Numbered from the stretch's first letter, positions 51,399-64,000 are shown. The stretch: 64,000 bases of DNA from Montifringilla adamsi (GCA_017590115.1 JAGGNK010007004.1:8988418-9052417), one strand, 5' to 3'. A program made the numbers and translations. The notes: generated by a model from the sequence alone, not told the origin.

Positions 51399-54225
51399 CC
51401 TGAGTGTGGTCCTCAGGGTCTAGTACTGTTCCCACTAGATTATATGAAACCTTACACTGTGATCACAGAAAATTTAAGTGGACTTTGATCTATCCATAGC
51501 AAGATATTTGTTAGTTAAAATTTACAAAACCTTAAGCTATTGATTGATATTTCTAATAAATTCAGATTCTTTAGCCAGACAACTTTAACACTGGTTAAAC
51601 ATAATTGTGGATTTCTGAAAATATCCTGAAACTCTCAGCCATTTCTTCACTAACAAACTTCTGCAGGAGACTAATTATGCAAAAAGCTTGAAAGTGTAAC
51701 AAACTGCATTTTGCCACTTTTCACTATCATGGACAAAAACACAGTATAATGAGCAAAACACTTATTTTGGTACTGTATTCTTCCTGCTGCTTAATGCTCT
51801 TTCCTTCTGCTTTTGTTTCCTAGAGTACATGGTTTTTCATGTTGGCAGGATGTGTGTCGACATGAGCTGAATATATATTTAAGCTTAAATTTGGGAGCAA
51901 GCACTAAATTATTGAACAACAATGCCTGCTTGAAGGCAGAATTACATCAATCCAGTAGGTTCTTATGATAAAGGGAGACCAGGCCTTGCCCTCAAACAAG
52001 CAGGGTGCAGCAATTTCTGAAGTGGCAATACTGATACAAGCCCTGAGTTTGTACAGAATCAACAATGCAGCCTGCAGCTGTATTTCTTGGGAGGCATGTG
52101 CAAAACACCCACAAATAAACTAATACTTTTAATTAATACTCTTTAGATGTGTGTTCTTGCAAGTAATAGTAATGTCTTGAGCATGTTGAGGGCTGTCACA
52201 GTGTGTTGAGATGGTCAAGGTTTCCTGTGTTAGGAAATGAAGAGGCAACTCAGTGCTACAAGACTTGTGCTTGGTGGATCTGGAATAAAAATAAAGCTAC
52301 AAGCTCAGGCACTTACATGGATAACAACAGTTCCCTTCTGCATGCAGATACAAATTTTGTTCCTTTTTTTTCCCTGCAGGAAGCCCTCAGGTTAATATTT
52401 TTTAGGAGAAAGTTATTTGCAAGTGGGAGAAATTCTCTCTGTGTGGCTCTTCCGAAAATCCTCACAAATTCCAGCCAGCACAACATGATGGGCACTATGT
52501 AATGTCTGCATTTTAGATATTTCCATACTTTGACCAGAAAGCTCCCAACTGGATACAAGGCTTGATCATTCATGGAAGGGCCCCTTGCAAAGGTAATCAT
52601 CCACTTTGAGGCCCACCTGGACACAGCTTCTTTGGAGCCAATCACTCTGATATGTTTACTCTACTGCAGATATTTCCTCCTGGGGATGAAAACTTCTTCT
52701 CACAATTTCTTCCTGTTTGCCCTCTGGGAGATACAAATGTTGACAGTCAGCTGGGAGTTCCTTCCTCCCATGAGTTTGTTACCAATTCCTGGCACTGCTT
52801 TACTCTCAAGGGAACACTGAGTCCTTGTGCCACAGGGACTGAAGGGGAGAAAGGAGGAGGCGACCTTGCAGGAGCTCAAGAATGAGGTGGGACATGGCAA
52901 TGAAACTCTGTGGGTGGTTTCATTCTTGTAAGCTGGAGCTGGGCTCGAGTTCCCTGCTGTAGGTCGAGGAGTGGGGAATGTCTCATTTTCTCTTATTTTT
53001 TCCATCATGCCTACCCCTCTACCCCAAAGCTTTCCTGTTCTGAGAGGCTGAGAAATTGGTCCTGCTTTTGCAAATAGTGCTATTTTTCACAACAAGCCTT
53101 CTTGAGTTTTGGTTTGGGAGAGTGGAGAGCTGTGGCCAAAGTGCTTTGACCTTCACAAGGTTTTAGCAAGACTCTTTTTACTCCTTTCATGGTTGCCCTT
53201 TCCCAAATGAATGGACAGGCCCCAAGGCACAATTACAGATGGGCTTCAGAGAAGGAACTCAGTCAAACAGAAAAATGAAAGTAACCAAGCCCTTAGGCTT
53301 ATTTAGTGAGATCTCCATTTCTCAAAGGGAATCAGATTTTTAAAAGCATTTAGATTATTAAATACCTAGTGATTTAAAATCCTGGTTGGTGTCTGCCTGC
53401 TCATTGAAATTCTTAGTTACTGTTCAAAATCTAGTTATCAGACCTCTCTTCCCATACAGATCTTGGGCCAATTCTTCCTCGATCGGAACTGTCACTATCC
53501 ATCATTTTGGTATCACCTGTAAGAGAAGAATATGTCTGCTGCTCATACATGCCAGATAACTTTTCAAAACCATAAGGAAAGATGAAGAAAAATAATTATA
53601 TATGGTCAAAACATGGTTGCAGTGCTGCTGTGAATGTGGATGACCAAATGCCTGAAACCAAAATGTAAGATGCCTGTGGGGCTCTGAAGTTGATACTCCA
53701 GCAATGTAGGAAGGAGGCCAAGTAAGATGACAAGTGAAATGTTGAGGTTCTGGGAATTTCTAGCAGGCTTATGGTTCACATGTGTATTTCATGTGAAAAC
53801 ATGTCATGTGCCTGTCCCGGCTGATCTTGTATACAGCTGGTGAACAAAAGTATGTGGAAGAAAGCTTGCATGCAAATCCCTTCTATGGGTGCCAAACAGA
53901 GGTGTTTCAGTCCAAGAGATGTTAATTATTGGGGCTGGGCAAGGAAGTACTTTCAGCAAAGGACTTTTGCTCTCAGGAATTTCCCACTTAGAAAAATTAA
54001 TTTTTAATATGCCTTTTGTTTCTAGAGTTAATAGGGCAATTTGTAATGTAGGGCATTGCTAGCTAGTACAGAAAGGTAGGTGACAACAAAGCAAACAGCA
54101 AACAGAAAAGGAAGGCTAAAAGACTTCTAAGGTGCACTAGAGTTTTGCTTGCATATATCTCTTTAGTAGGGTAGAAAGAAGTAATTAAAGGATTGTCACC
54201 AGAGTAGAAACAATTCAGCCTTTAA
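51399..54225. other. Gene-free sequence
   Basis: No gene supported. It includes a 59-bp exon-like island at 53460-53518 (see findings). Confidence 0.55.
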
Positions 54226-54540
54226 TTCACAGAATCACTGAGTTTGGAAAGCAGCTCCAAGGTCATCAAATCCAACCTGTGCCCAATCCCCCCCTTGTCA
54301 CCCAGCCCAGAGCACTGAGTACCACATCCAGTCTGTCCTTGGACACCTCCAGGGATGGGGACCCCAAACCTCCCTGAGCAGTCTCTTCCAATGCCTGACC
54401 ACCCTTTCCAGGAAGAAATTCCTCCTGATGTCCAATCTAAACCTCTCCTGGCACAGCTTGAGGTTGTTTCCTCTTGACCTGTCCCTTGTTGCTTGGGAGA
54501 AGAGCCTGACTCCCACCTGACTGCACCCTCCTGTCAGGTA
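54226..54540 (-). mobile_element. CR1 LINE 3' fragment
   Basis: Reverse-orientation CR1: 'tcacagaatcactgagtttgg', 'ccaaggtcatcaaatccaacc', 'ccttggacacctccagggatgg', 'tttccaggaagaaattcctcc', 'taaacctctcctggcacagcttgagg'. It belongs to a subfamily different from the copy at 5.7 kb, judging by the 'gagcactgagtaccacatcc' segment. Confidence 0.93.
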
Positions 54541-54819
54541 AATGTGTATAAATGTCCTTTTAATTGCTGCAGTGCACTTTATTACCTGAAATCCAGCAGG
54601 CCACTCACGATCATTGACATTCTACTCCATACCTGTAAACTTGTTCTTTTCTCCATCATTAACATTTCTCAGAAGTGAGTCACTGAAAACTGCAAAGACA
54701 CTTTCAGACATTACAATTTATTGCTTACTTTGCTTATATAGAGTGTTTGATCCTTGATGTGATATAGATTATATATAGAATTGTAAATGTAGTATTAAAG
54801 ACACTGCCAGAATTCCCGT

Positions 54820-54859
54820 GTCTGCACAACTTCAGACCATCCACAGAAGTTGTGCAGAC
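54820..54859. repeat. Perfect 14-bp inverted repeat (hairpin)
   Basis: GTCTGCACAACTTC at 54820-54833 and GAAGTTGTGCAGAC at 54846-54859 are exact reverse complements, with a 12-nt spacer. One more T-A pair extends the stem outward. Confidence 0.9.
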
Positions 54860-56510
54860 AACTGCGTGGCCTGAACCCTTGAACTCTAAATAGTGAAAGT
54901 ATAAATGCTCTCAGATGGAAATAAAGAGCTGGACTTGTCATGAAGTAGCTCATTCTTTAAGTTTTTGTGCTGATTATTAAAAAATTATCTGAAATAATGG
55001 GAATAAAACACTCCCAAAATGGACACCATGCTTTTTCTTTGAGTTTCTGCAAAAGGCAGCAAGTACATGGAGATGGGAACGGTTGCTCATCAATGACCAG
55101 TTGATTTTAGAAGAGCAGGTTTCACGAACATCTGTGTTTATACTGGCTTCACATGGTGACAAAAGAGTTGAGAAGCTGCTTTGTGGGAAGTCTGAGGAGG
55201 GAAGCCAGGAACAGTGGAAAGGGAAGAACATACTAGTAGATTTGGGAGTTTGGCAACCTTCCTTAATCAATACATGCTCCATGTTGAACTGTTATCTTAG
55301 AAACCAAAAGGATTCTTCCTTGACAAGTTGGGAAGCCTTCATTCCTTATGTTAAATTATCCTATGACTTCTCAGCTCCAAGGTTTTCCTGTTTTCTGAAG
55401 TCAACAGACAAACACCATTCCTGAGTGGCTCAGCTGCACAGGTCAGGGAGATGGATTAAGATGATGTTTCTCTCAGCCACCAGATGTGACAACCTGTTTT
55501 TATATGGAGTCAGTTTTAAGAAGTCTTACTTAGGAAAGCAGAACTGAAGAGGATTTTAGTCCGTGACGCTTCCTTCCTTACCCTCCTAAATTTGTACTTT
55601 ATAAATACTGCCTGAAATCCTTGCTCAGAGTGACCCTGAATGGATTCTCAATCTTTGATGAACTGCCCTCTGGTTTTATTTCTGAGGAGTTTGCACAGTT
55701 AGAGAAAAAAAAAATATTCCTGGGGGATTCCCTAGGAAGATCTGTCTGTCTTGTTATGGGATACATTTCTTGTACTGTCACAAGATGAAATGAGGGGCTC
55801 CCCTGACAAGTATAAAAGTTACATGACAACCCATCTATTTTTAGATTATTTAAGTCAGTCAAGAGGGAAAAACATTTGTTTCCAAGGCTGTGATTTTCCA
55901 GATGACACCATTTTATTGCACGGTGCCATACCATGAGAAAGAACATTCTTGTGGCTTTTGAACTGGAAATCCTGTAGGAATGCTATTTCTGGCATTTATT
56001 TGCTGTGAAGCCAGGCACACATGGAGAGCAGACAGACTGACCAGATACAGTTTGTGGTATTAAGGCATTCAGAAAAGTCCCTGCTGCACAGCCCTTTTCC
56101 AGTATCCAAAGTGTTGAGTGAAGTTGAAAAATGATCAATGAAGATAAAATCTGAACGCCATGATCTGATCAGACAGCCAGACTTTCGCGCTATTAATGTA
56201 TTCCTTCCTCTTGCAAAAACGCTATTTTGAGAATTCAGCTTTTCTGTCTTCATACACTGATGCCTCTAAAATAATTCTTGGTAATGAGCAAGGTTTTTGT
56301 TGCAAAGTGGGAGTGAGGGTTGAATGCACACGTTGAGGAAAAACCAAATGCCGTCACTCCACTTTAACTAGGAAGATTTTTTTATTTTATTTACCCGAGT
56401 ACCACGTGTGAACATGCAAAAAAGATGTTGATCGAGGAATGGAACAAGAACTTGAGCCCATTCTTTGGTTACCTTCTGAAGTTGGCAGGGATAGTGAATT
56501 CAGTGTGACT

Positions 56511-56539
56511 ACCCATGCAAAGAAAGTTTTTGCATGGGT
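56511..56539. repeat. 11-bp inverted repeat
   Basis: ACCCATGCAAA at 56511-56521 and TTTGCATGGGT at 56529-56539 with a 7-nt spacer. Each arm contains ATGCAAA, close to the POU octamer core. Confidence 0.85.
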
Positions 56540-57810
56540 GAGTGCTTGTGCTTAAGACTTTGTACCATCAAATACTTCCTGTTGTCAGTTAAGGAAAGTA
56601 GGCTGAATTTTTTCTTTTACATAAAAAAAAACCCAAACCAAACAAACTAGGCTCTGAATTTTTTTTAATATAGTTTTGTCTCTCCACAGCCTCTCTCACA
56701 GGAACTGCTCTGAAATGATAGTCTGCCTGAACGGAGCAAAAACCCTAATAAATATGGTGCATTCCTCTTTAAAAAGTATATTTATTTAGTAAGTTTAGAA
56801 ACCACTCTGAGGTTAGGTTACAGCTATTGGGATTAGAGGGCGTCTCGTGGGCAGTTCAGACATCAAGCTATAGGTCCATGGAGCAAAGCTGAGCTGTTTC
56901 TAGCCTGATGTCTGAATTATGAATTAGGTTCATTCTAATTCCAATGGGGTAAACCTCAGAGCAGTTTATATACTTATGGCTAAGTGCTCCTAAAATACAG
57001 GCTATTTATTTAAAACATACATGTAAAATGTAATATCTAAAAAAGATGTCTGGCCTAGTGATGCTGGAGCACAGCAACCCAGCCAAACATATCCTGAATT
57101 CTGACTTTGGAGCCCTCAGAAAAGGATGGCACAGATGGCTTTATGCCACCTTCTGATATTCTCAGCTAGTTCAGATCTCTTCTTGGCTTAGGAAGAGCTG
57201 GAAGAGCCACAAGACCAAATTACTTTCCCTCAGCCCAAGGCATTTTCCTCTTCCTCAGCCGTGCCTGTCATGCCAAACCTGGGAGAGCCTTGGGTCATGA
57301 TGCCCTCCCTGGACCACTCAGGAAACACCCTGCAGGTTTGGCTCCTCTCTCTTGATCACTGGAGTTGTGCAAAGACCAAATCTACGTTTTTAGTCTGGTT
57401 GGATATTTGGGAAGTAGCATGGAGCTGCAGGGCTGGATGGAAAGCCCAGGATTTATTAATAGCATTAATAGCATCAGCAACTGCTTCCATGTGGAGCCAC
57501 CCTGGTCTCTGAGCTCATTCCAGCAGCAGTACCATCTGTGAACCTCTCACCTTAACCACCATGGGCCTTTGACCCTGCTGCTGGCCATCAGTGGCCATGC
57601 CAAGCTGGCTTTTCTAGGGACTGCTCTCCTTGTGGGATAGAGCACTGTGAGGCTCCTGCAGGAGCCTAAGCCATCCCTCCCTCTACTCCCTTTGCTTAGG
57701 CTACCCGAGAACCTAAAGGAGAGAAAGCATCAATGTTATTTTCCTGGGATGGAAGTGGAACAGAAACTACCCGCTATTTTAGGACATCTGAACTGGCTCC
57801 ATCACTAGGC

Positions 57811-57829
57811 AAAAAAAAAAAAAAAAAAA
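57811..57829. repeat. A19 run
   Basis: Uninterrupted A run; no recognisable retroposed sequence immediately before it. Confidence 0.9.
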
Positions 57830-59904
57830 GAGTCAGTTTACACTTTGGTTCTCTCTTCCCTCCTCACCATGCTCCTTTAATTTCCATTCCAGGAAATAAA
57901 TGGGACAAAATACATCTCAAGTAATTACTTCTGCCTCGGCATGAAGTAAGATGTAGAGAAGTCTTCTGGAAACAACCATTCCCTGGTTTGGTCAGAAGAT
58001 GAAGATCTTTTGCAGATGCAGAAGCAGCAAATGTGTAGTGGACACAGAGGGCAGATTTCTTTAGACACTGAAGGATTCAGCATAGGGCTGAAGGAGTGCA
58101 TAATTAATTTGTGTGGGGAGAATGAGGCCAAAGATCGCTTCATACAAATTTCTAGGAGTTGGCAAAACTAAATGTCACAAGCAAGCTAGTGGGAGTTTAA
58201 AACTGAACATGGACAAAACCTGCTTTTATTGGTTTTGCTTTCAAAGGAACTAAATCTCAACATTTTGTGTGGCAGCAGAGTTCTCACTCACAGCTCTTGG
58301 GTGCCTGAGGCTGACCATGAGGCTCTAAATATGCGTACGCCTAATGAGAATATTGAACTAATCCCTCTCCCCCAGCTGCCCAAATCCATTCAGAGATGCT
58401 TGGGAGGCAATACTTCATCTGGCATCAATGAATTTTGGGTTGGTCTCCACTTAGTACAGGAACAAGGAGTTGAGTGCTTTCAGTGGACTGTTAGGATAGC
58501 AGCAAACTTCCCATGTCATTAGGTAAGTAAGGAATGATTTTGGAGGGTGCAATAAAAGCAGTGAAACACCTGAATAGCGGATCTCTCTGTTTCACTATGC
58601 TTTGTCAGGCTGTTCCTGTGTCCTCAGAGCTCTCTGGATTAGCATCCTGAGGAGGGACAGCAGGTCCTGGAGGTGCAGTGGTCCTACAGAGCAGGCACAA
58701 TGCCCGGGGAAGGGCTCAGATTGCCTGAAATGTGTTAGAACCAGCTGCATGCCTGGAATGGTATTTTTGGTTTTTGCTGATGACCAATACATATGGCCAG
58801 AGGAAAAATTCTCCAGGAAGGTGTCATAGGAGAATATGCATCAGTCAGAAAAAGGCAGAAATACAGTGAAAAAAAGAAATCCTGTTGTAACAGATGAAGT
58901 ACCTATCAAGTGACAGCAGCAGTTTATTTTCCTTGAGCAAAAGTAATGGATATACTTAGGCATAATCCTACCCTCAAGTGTTTTAATTCTGATGGAACTT
59001 CTTATAAAGGAGAGACATCAAAATGGAAAAGTGCACACCCTAATGGAAACAATGTCATAAAACTGACAGCATTTCTACAAGGTAGGTTGACACCTAAATT
59101 AGCTAAGAAGGCTTGAAACATGATGGGAAAGAAAAACAAATGGAAAGGAAAGAAAAAGTTTTGGTGCAGTATTTCTGTTATTTGTTGAGTGTTTTCAAGT
59201 CTGTGTTTTAACAGCTAATTAAGACACAAAGGGTAAGAGAATTAAGTTTGTTTTGTTCCACCTTCCATGTCTGTTGACTGGCTAATCAAGAACTCTCCAG
59301 GCCCAGATGGGACTTCATACCCACTTATGATTTCTCTTTGCCCCCATGTTTTACTTGAAAATATACTTTGCTAAACTTGCAGTTCATCCTGTACCCTTGA
59401 AAACAAAAGGACGACTGCAGTGGGTTCAAGGTTCCATGTCTCTTGACCTCTTGGGGTTGCTATTTCAGATATTGCTTATCTGCACAGAATACACCAATAC
59501 ACTTATTTATTCCATGCAATGGCCAAAGTCCCACTGTAGGCTGTTCTATACACAATACTGATATGACCAGTCTTGCTTATATAATGTCATAATTTCATTT
59601 GTAAGGAGGAAATTTTTTTTTCTCCTCAAATATTTGTGGGTTATTGAAATCACCCAGTAAGCTAATGAGCCCCACAGTGTGTGTGTATGTGATTCCCAGC
59701 AGATTTTCTTAACTTAAGCAAGCCAAAATTGTGTAACTCCAAGAGCACCTGAGGGAAGGGAAAAAAACCCCAAAACAAGAAAAGCATGATTTAATAAAGC
59801 ACAGTTCCTTTTTTCTTGCCTTCTTGCTCCTGTTGGACAAAGTCTTAAATTTCTACTAGAATACATAGAAAATAAAGAATATGTAGAATATATTGAGTTG
59901 TAGT

Positions 59905-60042
59905 ATCACAGAATGTTTTGGATTGGAAAGGGCCTTAAAAATCCTTTAGTTCCACCCCCCTGCCATGGGCAGGGACACCTTCCATTAGACCAGGTTACTC
60001 CAAGCCCCATCCATCCTGTCCTTGGACACTTCCAGGGATGAT
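59905..60042 (-). mobile_element. CR1 LINE 3'-end fragment (short)
   Basis: 'tatcacagaatgttttggattgg', 'aaagggccttaaaaatcctttagttcca', 'ccccctgccatgggcagggacacc', 'ccattagaccaggttactccaagcccc', 'ttggacacttccaggg'. Only about 140 bp of the CR1 3' end remains. Confidence 0.93.
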
Positions 60043-63000
60043 GTGGCAAACTACTTTGCAATACTGCATGTAGAATCTGGCATGCTGGGAAGAAAGCCGC
60101 TTATGTGCAAACTGAATTTCTCGTTCATGATAAGTCAGGCTATGCTGTATTTCAAATTCTATGGATTTAATAAAACAAGAGGCTTCAAGATGGGAGATGA
60201 TTCTGGAGAGCTCAGCTGAAGTTCCTGGAATGTAGTTTTCCTTTTCTGCTCATACGAGAGCTTCTTTTCTTGGTGCAGGGAGCATGATTTTATTCCCCGT
60301 CTTCAAGGAAGGGGGAGGAAGAAATGTAGAAGAACTAGAGAAGAGTATTCATATATAGACACACACACACAAAAAAACCACCAAAAAAAGGCATAACCAT
60401 GAGCATGTTGTTTGGAAGGAAGTTCTTTCAGATTCTCTAAGGATGTTCAGACTTTCAGTCTCCTCCACTCAAAAACTCAACTTGACAGGTAGACCAAGCT
60501 GGTATAGTTTTGTGATGATGAATCTAGGATTGAAACCACCTCTCTAAGAAATAGTAGAAAACCTCTCTGGTATCTCTGTCAGCATGTCTGATGTTTTGAG
60601 ACAGTCCGGAAGACATTTCATAAAACAAGCTTCCATGGCTCATTGCTTTAGGTTGATTATTCATATTTTCCCTTTGTAATAATGTTTTCCTAAATGCATT
60701 TCATTCAACACAGTGTTTCTCTGGCAACAAATGGCAGCTCATTGTTGAATAGCAAGCATTGCTTTGATGGTTTGAGTACTTCAGTGCCCGTTTGCATAGC
60801 AGAATCCTCTGCAGATCTAACACAGCCAGTTCCTTCTGTCAAAAATTTCAGGAGGCTGAGCTTTAAAAGCGCAGAGCTTTCAACAGCAGAAAGATGAGTG
60901 CTTCATCCCACAGACGTGTTTGAGGTTCAAGAAAGGTTCTTGTGTCGTGGCAAGGCCAATGAAGACTAAAAGGCTTTGTAAAATATCTTCACACACATGT
61001 GCAAGGACACCTTGGGACAACTGAGAGCTGTCTGCTTAGGGCACTTGTGTGGGTTGGCAGAGAATGCCTTAGCAGAGGTTTAAACCCAGCTTTTAAATCC
61101 CAGCTGACAGCCCCAGTCAGTAGGCTATCATCCACACTGAGGTTATTTGGTCAGCCTTCTTCTGTCTCTATCATTGTGGTCTATGGGTTTCCTCCTTCCC
61201 AGGCAGTAATCCCTGATACATGGTAAGAAGATTTCCATGCTAATTATTTTTACACAAAGAAAAAGTTCGACGAAGCATTAAAACACATTAATTTTAATCT
61301 GTTTTGTGGTCCCCCCCAGCTACTGAATATTCCTGCCTTTTTAAATATATGTATTTGGCCAGGCCTAAGACTCCACTGGATTACTTTGTGCTGCTCTACT
61401 GCATCTTATTGACAGTTTATTTTGATGAAGGCTGGCTGTGAGTCTATAGGCAGATCTGTAGCTTAGTCTTTCTGTCATTACAGAGCAGTCCCATTTATCT
61501 AAATAAATAATTTTTCAATGAAACAAGGGTTCCAGATGAGTGTCAAATCACCAAAACTAGACTTCACAGAAAATTTCCATTCAAAATTTAGAAGCAGTTT
61601 TGAGAATCAAGGTTATGCTAAATCAAGATGTCCCCCTTAAGAACACAGGTTTTGTGTAAATAGTAATTTTGAAATTAAATATATGTTCAAAAGGCACGTT
61701 ATGGGTGTTTGTGTTTTTGTGCAGACACGTGAGGTGAACATCCCAACCTGAGCAAAGAAGGGTTATTATTTTGCCTCTGAGAGAAAAATACATTGATGAA
61801 CCTAACTTGATTTTGGTAGACAGGACAAACTTCAGGATTTCTGGTGTTAATTTAAGTGAGGATTCTTCCAACAGATCACTTCACTCTCAGTAAACTGTGT
61901 AATAAAATTTCTGTGGGAACAAAGACATGCCACTTCATAAACACTGGCCACTCATTCCCTATCGTTTCTAACATCCACCCAGGATGCTTGGAGCCCCAAC
62001 ACTTACCTCCTTAGTTTGGGAACATCCTTGCCACTAGGAGCTCTTGGCTATCTGGCCAGCTCTTATCCCACCAGGACGAGAGCTGACTGGGGAGTAATTA
62101 ACTGGACACTTCCATTTATCTCTTCATGCTGGATCAACATGGTAAAATGAAGGATACGTGCTTAAAGCACTTGAAAGGCAGTAAACCTTAAAGTGGCATC
62201 TAATCAACCTGTGGAATTTTTTGCTGTGGGACATGGAGACAAACATTTTGAGAGCCAGGGTAGGATTAAGCACTTGAATAGGAATAATACCTGTAGTTAA
62301 CTTGTGAGGTTAAAGTATTATGAGGTTTATCAGTTCTTTTGCTTCTGGGCATAAACTGCCATCTCAGCTTGTGAAAGAACTCGTCTGTGCTCCTGCCTGT
62401 TGCTCAGGGCCATTTGTGGGATGCTTTCCTAGGGTGTGGGGCACCTGACTAAGCTGATGCCTGAGGGGAGGACAGCAAACCAAATGGTCAATAAAACCTG
62501 CAGTGGAGCACTGGGTCTGATCCCCCTGCTCCTGAACTGAGGGATTCCACAGCCCATGTGGGAGGAAAGCAGCACAGCCAGTGGGCTGCCTTATATTAAA
62601 TCATGTTCTCAGAAAATTGTCAAGGTTGGGTTGTGATTTATCATCCGGTTACTGCACAGCCACTTTTCCATGTGAGGTAGAAACCCTCCATTATGTGTAT
62701 GTGTCTTCTTAAAAGGAGTTAACCCCTCTCACCATTTGTTATGAGATCACACTTGTCTGCACATTCTCTCTCTGTCTTTTTGGTAAAGAGAATGTAGAAG
62801 AAAATGGCTTGAACATTCCTGCCTTTTTGAAACTTTCCATACTGTCTCTTCACAGACAGATTATGTGTATGCATGTCATGGCTAGAAGTAAATGCACAGG
62901 CATTAACTACAGCAGCAGGTGTTTTGGGGATTTTTCACCTCTAGAATTTTTGCACAACACCATTAAACAATTAGCTGTTTGCCCTCAAGGACTGGGGTTT

Positions 63001-63540
63001 ATAAAATGGAGCACTTTACAGCAAGTGTGGCTCTGACTCAAAATTGCACCACTTAGATGAGGGTTTTTGTTCTCAGACTTGTAAATTAAGATTAAAACTT
63101 TAAGGTTCTGGTTGTATCAAAATGAAACTTTGGATTTAGACTGCAAAACTGTGTTTAGGCTGAAGGAGAGCAGAGACAGTACTGTTGGTAAGGGTGTTAC
63201 ACTTAAAAACAGGGTAAAGAGTGGCTCTCTTCAGGCAGACATACAGTGCCTTCAAAGAGACTTGCAGGAGCATCTGGTGGTTTTATCTCACAGAGATTAA
63301 AAAAGGGGAGAACGTTCTGGCTGCTTTGAATGATTAATGTGATCACAGTGTTGCTCAGCAGTCTAGCTGAACCCAAACAAAAGAGACTGATGCTTTTCCT
63401 CCAGTTAGCTTCAAGGAGCTGGTCAAGGTGTAAGATATGCTGATGTTGAAAACGGAGATAAAGGGATGAGGAACCCAATCTAAACACTTCTTTTATTCCT
63501 GTACTCCATCCACAGCTTTATTCCTAAAAAGGATAAGAGC
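60043..63540. other. Gene-free sequence
   Basis: AT-rich intergenic DNA. No exon, RNA gene or clear repeat was recognised apart from a short CA/A tract at 60359-60387. Confidence 0.55.
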
Positions 63541-63599
63541 TTCCATCCACGGAGCGCCTGCCCATCAGTCTGTCCATGAGTTCCACTGAGCTCAGTCCT

Positions 63600-63850
63600 A
63601 GGCTCCCAGGGTGCCTGAGAGGTGTTGCCTGTCTCTTGCTGTCCTGTCTGGATTCCCAGCCTGTGCTCCAGCCCTGTTTGTGATCCTGTCTCCGGTCTGA
63701 GCTGCAGTGTTGCTAGCCTTGTCTTTGACTATCTGTCTTGAGCAGGTGCCTTGAGTTCCCGGATGGACCCCAGGCAGTGTGGGTAGCCTTGTCTCCAGCT
63801 GTCTCCAGCCCTGTCTCCAAGGGCTGCTGTGTTGTGCAGTAAACATGGAA
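63600..63850. repeat. CTGTCTC-rich, possibly LTR-derived segment
   Basis: 'cctgtctc' and 'ccttgtctcc' variants recur about eight times, including GTCTCCAGCTGTCTCCAGCC. The local style, ending in 'gtgcagtaaacatgg', recalls U3/R regions of some avian LTRs, but I cannot match a family or find termini. Confidence 0.3.
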
Positions 63851-64000
63851 TAATCCAAGGTGCGTTTGGAGTCGTGCTGTAGCTGTGAGGATATTGCCTG
63901 GCAAAGCCAAAGGCAGGGAGAAAGGCAGGGAGAACTGCAGCTGGGCAGATGTGCTGGTTAATTCTCTAATTTTCTCCCTGTGAGCCACCCAATGGCATCC

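Larger units (their letters stand above)
54541..59904. other. Gene-free sequence
   Basis: No exon supported. It contains two clear inverted repeats (54820-54859 and 56511-56539), an A/C-rich stretch at 56622-56647 and an A19 run at 57811-57829. Confidence 0.55.

Noticed and set aside
54900..54960. Minus-strand ELLHDKSS-like peptide suggesting PTHLH
   Set aside because: The resemblance to the PTHLH segment around LLHDKGK is limited to a few codons, the frame is short, and no Arg/Lys-rich continuation follows.

Overview
The window looks like vertebrate nuclear DNA from a bird, most likely a songbird. The evidence is: genes split by GT-AG introns of several kb; one strong CpG island in otherwise AT-rich sequence; at least six fragments of the avian LINE CR1; and a nested pair of LTRs of a type I recognise from passerine genomes. 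I see no prokaryotic features. The species is not determined, and 'passerine' is an inference.

Two protein-coding genes can be read. MANSC4 is on the minus strand at the left edge. It has exon 1 (signal peptide and first half of the MANSC domain, 2862-3090), exon 2 (second half of the domain, 1320-1454) and the start of a Ser/Thr-rich exon 3 (1-411) that runs off the window. KLHL42 is on the plus strand and complete: exon 1 at 11824-12725, exon 2 at 19082-19275, exon 3 at 22977-23428, 515 codons plus stop. The two are transcribed divergently, with 8.7 kb between start codons. KLHL42 starts in a CpG island (about 11650-12740) directly behind a 51-base T run. The head-to-head MANSC4/KLHL42 order matches the amniote neighbourhood I know from human 12p11.22 (MRPS35-MANSC4-KLHL42-PTHLH-CCDC91). 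I looked for the coding exons of PTHLH in the remaining 40 kb on both strands and did not find them, so it should lie further right.

Layout: 1-3252 MANSC4; 3253-11650 intergenic with one CR1; 11650-23830 KLHL42 with introns of 6.4 and 3.7 kb and a likely short 3' UTR; 23830-64000 gene-free sequence. The gene-free part holds four more clear CR1 pieces (36.8, 45.5, 51.2 and 54.4 kb) and a short one (59.9 kb), a solo LTR with 6-bp target duplication inserted in an older LTR (37.35-38.15 kb), A/C-rich low-complexity tracts, and several islands that look like possible regulatory DNA: a 19-bp-spaced TAATTA array at 26.5 kb, a PBX/MEIS decamer at 39.4 kb, and a CpG cluster with homeodomain-type sites at 44.8-45.1 kb.

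The two genes are not known to act together. KLHL42 is a CUL3 substrate adaptor linked to katanin and microtubules; MANSC4 is a predicted single-pass membrane protein with a cysteine-rich ectodomain. I found no convincing undescribed system. The items most worth checking are the exon-like island at 53460-53518, the strong hairpin at 54820-54859, and the candidate regulatory islands in the gene desert between KLHL42 and the expected position of PTHLH.
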